Assembly (NCBI GenBank): GCA_033819885.1
Contig: JAQYUZ010000052.1
Coordinates: 1 to 64,000 of the forward strand
Direction: 5' to 3'
Origin: Microbotryomycetes sp. JL201
Taxonomy: Eukaryota; Basidiomycota; Microbotryomycetes
DNA length: 64,000 bases
In this document: positions 56,208 to 64,000 of the stretch, one piece after another
How the letters are laid out: every line of letters starts with the position of its first letter
Position numbering within the stretch: position 1 is the stretch's first letter
Notes under the pieces: model-generated
What the model was told of the DNA's origin: nothing
Database searches by the model: none
Seen by the model: only the letters and a program-made list of their open reading frames with translations
Position numbers and translations under genes: made by a program

Positions 56208-58646
56208 ATGCCTGGATCAGACAAGTCAGTCCCAGCAACTTGTCTCTTCAAGCTTGTACACTGACCCTCTTTTCTCGCGGCAGGGCATCCACTGACGGCG
56301 CTGTGCCGTCGTACGATGGCACACACCAGCTCAACAAAGAGGAGCAGGAGCCTCGAGTGTCTGCGCTTGAATCGATCGACCAGTCGGCCGGTGTCGCGCG
56401 CATCGCTGCCGTGGCCGATGAAATCACTCCCGGTCTGAGAATCTGGATGTTCTTTGGGTAAGCTTGCTTTGTGGGTGTGAGCGGTTGCACGTTCCACGGC
56501 GCATGATGGATCTCGGCCTGAACCGGCCTGGCGGCCGAGATCGGCTTTGATCAGATAAACTGATCTTGCTCGTTGGTAGCGTATTCTTGATCGCTTATGC
56601 CTACGGCCTCGATGGCACAATCCGTTACACTTATCAAGCCGAAGCAACTTCATCATACGCTTTGCACAGCTTGCTCGCCACCGTCAACGTCCTGCGCTCC
56701 ATCATCGCCGCCGCCGCACAACCGCCTTTGGCAAAGTTGGCAGATGTGTTTGGTCGCTCGTCTTTGATCGCTCTGTCTGTCTTTTTCTATGTCATTGGAA
56801 CCATCGTCGAGGCCTCGTCGACCGGCGTCAAGTCGTTCTGCGGTGGAGCTGTCCTCTACCAGGTCAGCAATGGCCTACTTTTCAGCCTCTGCTGATTGGT
56901 GCTCACAGCGACATCTTTTCAACAGATTGGATATACTGCCGTCATCCTCCTCGTCGAAGTGACGATTGGCGACACGACTTCGTTGAGGTCACGCCTCTTC
57001 TTCTCTTACATTCCCGCCCTGCCCTTCATCATCAATACGTGGGTGTCTGGTGACGTCACGTCTGCCGTTCTTGGCGCCACGACGTGGAAGTGGGGTATCG
57101 GCATGTGGGCCTTGATCTACCCAGTCTGCTCGTTGCCTCTCTTGTCGGCCTTGTGGATCGCTCAACGCCGCGCCAAGCGCCATGGCAAGCTCGATGGTAT
57201 CCAAACTCCTTTCCGACAACTCGGTTTCAAAGGTCTCGCGGTCAAGTTGTTCTGGGAATTGGACGTCATCGGCCTGATCTTGCTCGTCGCCATGTTCGCT
57301 TTGATCCTTTTGCCTTTCACGCTCGCAGGCGGTGAAAGCCGCAGCTGGGGCCGCGCTCACATCATCGTCATGCTCGTCATCGGTGTCCTGTGCGTGCCCG
57401 CTTTCGTCTTGTGGGAGGCCAAGTACGCTCGGTTCCCGGCCGTACCTTTCAAGTTGCTTCGCACGCGTACCGTCTTGGCTTGCATGGGTATCGCGTGCAT
57501 GCTCAACTGCGCATGGTACTTGCAAGGCGACTACCTCTACACGGTCTTGATCGTCGCTTTCAACGAGTCCGTCAAGTCGGCCACTCGCATCACGTCACTC
57601 TATTCGTTCACGTCCGTTCTCGTCGGCGTCGGTCTCGGCGTTGTCGTGCGATTTGTTCGTCGCTTGAAGCCGTTCATGGTGGCCGGCACTTGCATCTTCA
57701 TTCTCGCCTTTGGCTTGCTCATTCGCTACCGCGGAGGCGCCACCGACTCGAAAGGCATGATTGGAGCTCAAGTCGTGCTCGGTGTTGCAGGCGTAAGTTT
57801 TTCACTCTTTGCTGCTGGTGTCCGCATGCTGATCACAAGGATGCCTATTTCTGCAACACCGCCTTCGTTCCTGACCCACTTCACTCTGGCTCGGATTCTC
57901 AAATCTTCATCATTCATTTGCATGCATGTGTGCCTCTTGATAACGCAGGGGTCAGTCTCGGTCTCGTACGCCATATCGCATTTTGCAGAAGCTGACTGTG
58001 CCCCGCTCATACTGCTCTTCGCCTATTGCGCCCACCGCTGCAACTCCCAATTTCGCATCGATTTAGCATGTTCCCATACCCGGCTCAAGCGTTGATTCAA
58101 TCGACTACAAAGAGGCAGCATCTCGCCATCATCACGTCTCTCTACTTGGCAGCTTGTAAATGGTCTAATCTGGGCTGACGCTTCGCGACGTGCACTAACT
58201 CTCACCCGGTCACAGACAACATTGGATCGGCTCTCGGGAACACAATCAGGTGAGTATATGTCGTACACTTTGGTCCGCCGCGAGCGCTGACAGCATTCCA
58301 ATCTCGCAGTGGCGCCATTTGGACACAAGTTCTTCCCGGCCAGCTCCAGCAAAAGCTGTCTGCCGTTTCGACGAATGCCACTCTTGTCTCGTACGCATAT
58401 GGCTCGCCGTTCTTCTTCATTGTCGACTACCCTTGGGAGTCTCCTGAGCGTCAAGCCGTCGTCCTGGCTTACCAACACACTCAAAAGCTCCTGTGCATCA
58501 CCGGTATCTGCCTCAGTGTGCCACTGCTCGTGTTCACATTGATCGTCAGAAATCCTTTGCTCGGCAAGGAGCAGAGTCTGCCTGATGCTGAAAAGTCGGA
58601 AGAGACGCTCGTTCAGGAAGCCATTGCTGGCATCGACAAGAAGTAG
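56208..58646 (+). CDS. Siderophore-iron MFS transporter (SIT/ARN family)
   Basis: Plasma-membrane importer of ferric siderophores. Exon 1 (MPGSDK) ends at 56224. The core has [118 protein letters not shown] and [20 protein letters not shown], then [17 protein letters not shown] and a C-terminal acidic tail. About 14 helices are predicted. Introns include 56458-56579 and a complex region 57793-58066, where a 2-nt microexon is proposed to restore VAGGMFPYP. GATA sites flank and lie within the gene. The siderophore specificity cannot be read from the sequence. Confidence 0.9.
56550..56558 (+). promoter_or_regulatory. ATCAGATAA element in an intron of the siderophore transporter
   Basis: Exact match to ATCWGATAA, the iron-responsive GATA-factor site in siderophore genes of filamentous fungi and smuts. 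Unusually, it sits inside the intron 56458-56579, about 340 bases after the start codon. Confidence 0.45.
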
Positions 58647-58912
58647 ATCACATGCGACAAAAGTCTAAAGGCTTCGGGTCTGACGCTGAACCGTCGAAAG
58701 AGATGCTTGTTCGGGGGGTCTTGGCTAGAACCGTTGAGAAATAGTTATCAACTGGGCGTGTCTCTTTGTTTTTTTTTCCGGGTTTTGATAGAGGGGTCCA
58801 CATATTTCGCTCATTTTTTGTATTATCAATTTATTTGTTTGCGCACCCACCGTCGTTGCTTAGATGCCCAAAGGTTACTGTGAGAGTGCTCGACTCACGC
58901 CCTCGTAGCAAG

Positions 58913-59153
58913 TCAATCGATCTTGAGCAGATACTCGATACCAAGTCCTTGCAACAGGGAAACGACACGTGGCACCGACAGTATTATGCGCGGGCAATCT
59001 GCTCCGGACATATTGGAGAAATGGACGACAGCAAGAAGGATTGGAAGCGGAAGCCAACTCTCGCCGGAAATCTGCATGGATTTCAATCGCGTTAGCAGAC
59101 AGCACTTGAGTTTGCGATTGACGCGTGGCACGTACGATGAGCGCAGTGGACAT
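58913..59153 (-). CDS. Possible small protein (58 aa), tentative
   Basis: Exon 59153-59136 (MSTALI), a 64-nt intron (GTACGT donor, TGCTAACG branch-like site, ATGCAG acceptor), and exon 59071-58913 join in phase to 58 aa: ISGESWLPLPILLAVVHF, NMSGADCPRIILSVP, LLQGLGIEYLLKID. The splice signals are good and the composition protein-like, but no family was recognised. It could be the end of a longer gene whose earlier exons I did not find. Confidence 0.3.
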
Positions 59154-59811
59154 GTTGCAAACATTCCAACTATTGATTGAGTGCGCGCTGTCAGACAGAG
59201 TTTGCTGCTTTCGATATTCAATTTCTGCTTGATCCGGCAGTCGATATACGACTCTGCGCTATGTAGCTCTTAACATCACCTGTATATACGGTCTTCAGAG
59301 AGCAAGGGCAATGACGTCGTGCTCGCCAGATGGACCCGAGGGGAACGCAGCCTCGCTGAGTGGCGCACGGTCCGTTTTTCCTTTGTCCCTTTGCCTTTTT
59401 CCATCACCTCATCTCCACTTAAAGGATGGCAGTAGCATGAGGTGCTGTACTCGCGATACCGTCACAGGCTAGCGAGCCTGGTCTTCAATGTCTCGCACCA
59501 CCCCTCACCGACCCGGTCAGTTTTGGCATGGCGGGTCAGCACAACCCTGGCGAGGAGCCGACAGCCGACTTCCAATGCCCATAGTGCGGAGTCAAGTGAG
59601 TTGAGCACCTTAGTATCGGGCCATTGGTGCTGTTGCAATGTCGGCCTCGGGCCACAGGAGTCATTCGCGAGAGACTCCTCGCAATCTCGATCAAGAAAGG
59701 TTCGAGACGGGGAAGAATCAAGACACCCTCCAACCGGGCGGCACATTCGTAAATGTGGTTTTTGACGTACATGCGGGAACACGGCCAAGTCTGACCCGGA
59801 TAGGAGCCAAT

Positions 59812-59821
59812 GTCCGCGGAC
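59812..59821. promoter_or_regulatory. TCCGCGGA palindrome (PDRE-like)
   Basis: GTCCGCGGAC is a perfect 10-base palindrome containing TCCGCGGA, the everted CCG/CGG element bound by yeast Pdr1/Pdr3-type zinc-cluster factors. Confidence 0.35.
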
Positions 59822-59852
59822 GATGACTGACCAACCGAAACACCGGCCTTGC

Positions 59853-59871
59853 CTGTCCGCTGAACGGACAG
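59853..59871. promoter_or_regulatory. Inverted repeat CTGTCCG-N5-CGGACAG
   Basis: Seven-base arms with a five-base spacer, giving an everted CCG-N5-CGG pair, 40 bases from the TCCGCGGA palindrome. It could be a zinc-cluster factor site or a small hairpin. Confidence 0.35.
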
Positions 59872-60596
59872 CTTGATCGCTTCGCGCGTTTAATCCGGCT
59901 GGTTTAAGCGCATGAAGGTCAAAAACAGCCGGAAAGCTGCCTCTCGGCGGCCGATCGTGGTCGGCCAAAGCGTGAGCGTCGATTTTGGCATGTGACGAGG
60001 CAGAACAAGTGACACTCGGGATAGATCGCACCGCCAAACTGACAATGTTGAAGGCTGCGACCACTGGCTGAGAGAAGAAAAAAGGCAGAAGGTGACAGCC
60101 AAAAGCCCCCGGTGTTCGTGTCAGGTCGCGACTTGCTGTGCCCATTACCTGCGTCTGAGCCGTCTTCATCGTCATCAACGTCCTCAACCCAAATGTTCGT
60201 CTTGACTGGCTTCTCTGATGTGCATATTCAGACCAACGCGAGTATCTCGCCACAAAACGAGAAACCTGCGATGCCCTCTATACAGAGCGGCGGACGACAA
60301 CAATTCCACAATGGCCGAGGCAACACTTGCCAAATGCAAGACGAGCTTGCCGAATGAAGACATAATTCAGGAGATCTTGCTGCGCCGGACGACTCGTCAT
60401 CGCCACCCGTGGCACGAAACGCCGCTTCTCGTTGTGAAACATGCTAGACAGTCAATATCGAATTGAATTACAGTACTAAGAAAGAAGATCAGCCGGTTCA
60501 AGGCACAGGTTTTCCGGTCGACTGCGCCACACGGTTTTGCCGGTCTGCCAAATCGTTCGAGACCGCGCCCAAGAGCGGGCGTACCCGTAAAACTCA

Positions 60597-62486
<1,890 letters not shown>

Positions 62487-63031
62487 CGATCGACCTGCGC
62501 GAGCTTACGGACGCCCCAGCGCGCTCGCCCAGCACGTCAACCAGGATCTAGGCCGAGTTGAGACGGTACAGGTGCTTTTGAGGCCGGCGCGAGTCTGTTA
62601 TGCCTGACGCACAAGGCTCGGACGAGCCCCAACGCAAAGCCTCGGTCCCCCACACTTTGTCAAGGCGGCTGCAGCCTTGTCAGGACGCCGTGTTGACCAG
62701 CACAGTCCAGCAGAGGCATCTGAAGCTGTATGAAACATCGTCGACGAGGTGCTTGCGAGCGTCAAGGACGGGCAGAGGCGCGAGTGACGTCGACGACGAC
62801 CACGTTGGCACGTCGACCGCGCCCGTGCGAATGCACTCGACAACGAACCACACGAAACTCACCATGGCACTCGCGCCTCGCACTCGCTTGGGTGCACCAC
62901 TCGCTTGGGCGTCCATCTTTGCAATAGGTGTAGAACCATTAAAACTTTCCCGGCGGCGGCCCGCTTTCCACGACCAGTCCGCAGCACATCCCGTTTGGAG
63001 ATTAATCTGACAACAACGGCGAGTCGTCGAC
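62487..63031. other. Intergenic region, UGP1 upstream
   Basis: Short frames occur on both strands with no family resemblance. A GTAAGC donor-like site on the - strand near 62500 may belong to a UGP1 5' UTR intron. Confidence 0.4.
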
Positions 63032-64000
63032 TCAAGTAAACGCAACAAACATCCCATGCTCATCCAGAGCCCTTCTCCAATCAACAAACCAACCTCTTTC
63101 GTCCGTCAGCTCCCAGATCTTTTCCACAGCCCTGACGTTTTCAGCGCTCAGGTGCTCTGGCTTTGATCGCGACAGTGCTTGCTTGCACAACGACCTGTCG
63201 AGGGCAGTCACGCAGTTGGTGGCGGCAACGAACCACGGACAGGCTCGTTCAGACATGGTCGACATGGGCATGTGATGGGAAGCAGACGCGACATTGACAC
63301 CATTCGCCACAGTCGACGGAATCGTACCCGTTGCTGCAGTCGCCGACGTAGACTCTGTCGGTGTCGGTCTCGATAAAGGCGCAGCAGGCGCTGGCTCGAC
63401 CGAGTAGTCAAACGGCGGAGTCGTGCGCGACCCAAGCGCAATGATCTGGTCGACAGACTCGCGCAAAGGTGGATGCATCGGCCCGTAACCATGCACCATC
63501 TGATACAGCGTGACCAAAGCCGTCTACCGTAGCAAGCCAACTGTCAGCCTTCCCTCGGCGGACAAACAGTCGAGGCCAACTGACATGTCTCCACATTTCC
63601 TGAGTGACAACGTCATCAACCAACCTGACGCTGTCGAGCTGCAAAGCCTGATCCGATCTCGGGTCGGCCGGTTGCCACTCTCGGATGCTGGTCTCGATCA
63701 CCTTTGACCTTTCTTGAACTAATTGCTCGTCCAACAACTCGTCCTTGTCGACCGATAGATTGACGATAGATGCCAGACACAACAAGAGTCCGACTGGCAA
63801 ACCCATCAACTTGACACTGTTGGTCGGAAACTGTTTCGGCAACCGTCTAGAGCCGTCTGGTCCACTTGCTGGAGCACAAGTTAGGTCAAACAAGCATCGT
63901 CGTTTGTTGAACAAGCAAAAGTTGCGTAACGTGTCGACGTAGGCGAAAGACCTTAGCAAGATCATCAACGGACCACCTTCACTCGTCAAGTCGAGCGTAG
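63032..64000 (-). CDS. Fungal-specific transcription factor, C-terminal part (runs off window)
   Basis: The 3' portion of a gene whose start lies beyond the right edge. Upstream exon (open to 64000): KLMGLPVGLLLCLASIVNLS, DKDELLDEQLVQERSKVIET, SIREWQPADPRSD, DDVVTQEMWRH. A short intron (GTCAGT...CGGTAG) leads to TALVTLYQMVHGYGPMHPPL and VDQIIALGS, a Pro/Thr/Ala-rich linker, then CPWFVAATNCVTALDRSLC and WFVDWRRALDEHGMFVAFT. This order (I-R-x-W, E-x-W-R-x-x-x-L-x-x-Y, W-P-F-F-like CPWFVAA) is that of the C-terminal domain of fungal zinc-cluster regulators (Fungal_trans_2 type). The DNA-binding domain is not in the window, so targets are unknown. Confidence 0.7.

Larger units (their letters stand above)
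59154..60596. other. Gene-poor region between the small candidate gene and UGP1
   Basis: A - strand frame (59462-60253) is open for 263 codons but has no ATG at its start, no family resemblance and a random-looking composition. The stretch contains two zinc-cluster-type palindromes at 59812-59871. No transposon or RNA gene seen. Confidence 0.45.

Noticed and set aside
59462-60253. 263-codon - strand frame
   Set aside because: No ATG at its start, random-looking composition, no motif; probably chance.

Overview
The window looks like nuclear DNA of a basidiomycete fungus, probably a compact, intron-rich Pucciniomycotina-type genome. Reasons: almost every gene is split by many short introns (mostly 50-90 bases, GTNNGN...NAG), the proteins are fungal (MED17, RIX7, EFL1, SVP26, HUT1, ARPC3, SUA5, a fungal siderophore permease, a BIM1-like surface protein, a fungal-specific transcription factor), and genes sit tens to hundreds of bases apart on both strands. 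The species assignment is an inference. No rRNA, tRNA, transposon, retroelement or CRISPR array was recognised.

Layout, left to right: molybdenum cofactor sulfurase; MED17 (-) with a small unknown gene starting 12 bases away on the other strand; ribosomal protein uL1 (-) divergent from CHMP1/DID2 (+); an unknown 502-aa protein (+); a metal-handling pair, a GPI-anchored BIM1-like His/Cys-rich protein (-) divergent from a ZIP transporter (+); SVP26/TEX261 with a very long tail (+); RIX7 (-); a DUF962/Mpo1-like protein (+); a TPR protein (-); the nucleotide-sugar transporter HUT1 (+); an unknown protein (-); a large low-complexity protein (+); mitochondrial tRNA-modification GTPase MSS1 (-); a divergent cyclophilin (+); a family X DNA polymerase with a mitochondrial-like leader (+); EFL1/RIA1 (-); an amino-acid permease (+); a CID2-family protein (-); a TED1/CDC1-type phosphoesterase (+); a mitochondrial carrier (+); calcineurin B (+); SUA5 (-); ARPC3 (-); D-glycerate 3-kinase (+); a siderophore-iron MFS transporter (+); UGP1 (-); and the C-terminal part of a fungal transcription factor (-) running off the right edge.

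Themes: ribosome biogenesis and translation (uL1, RIX7, EFL1, SUA5, MSS1); metal uptake (BIM1-like, ZIP, siderophore transporter); secretory pathway and glycosylation (SVP26, HUT1, TED1, UGP1). The most interesting candidate system is the divergent BIM1-like/ZIP pair: both proteins carry a very similar extracellular H-G-x-H-x-H...C-S-x-S-C motif, suggesting a surface metal-capture protein coupled to a transporter. The window also has unusual gene structure: several internal microexons (7, 10, 13, 14 and 14 nt, plus a proposed 2-nt exon) and five GC-AG introns, each inferred from restoration of a conserved protein motif. All gene models were assembled by eye from frames, splice consensus and family motifs; most internal junctions were checked for phase, but starts and UTRs are less certain.
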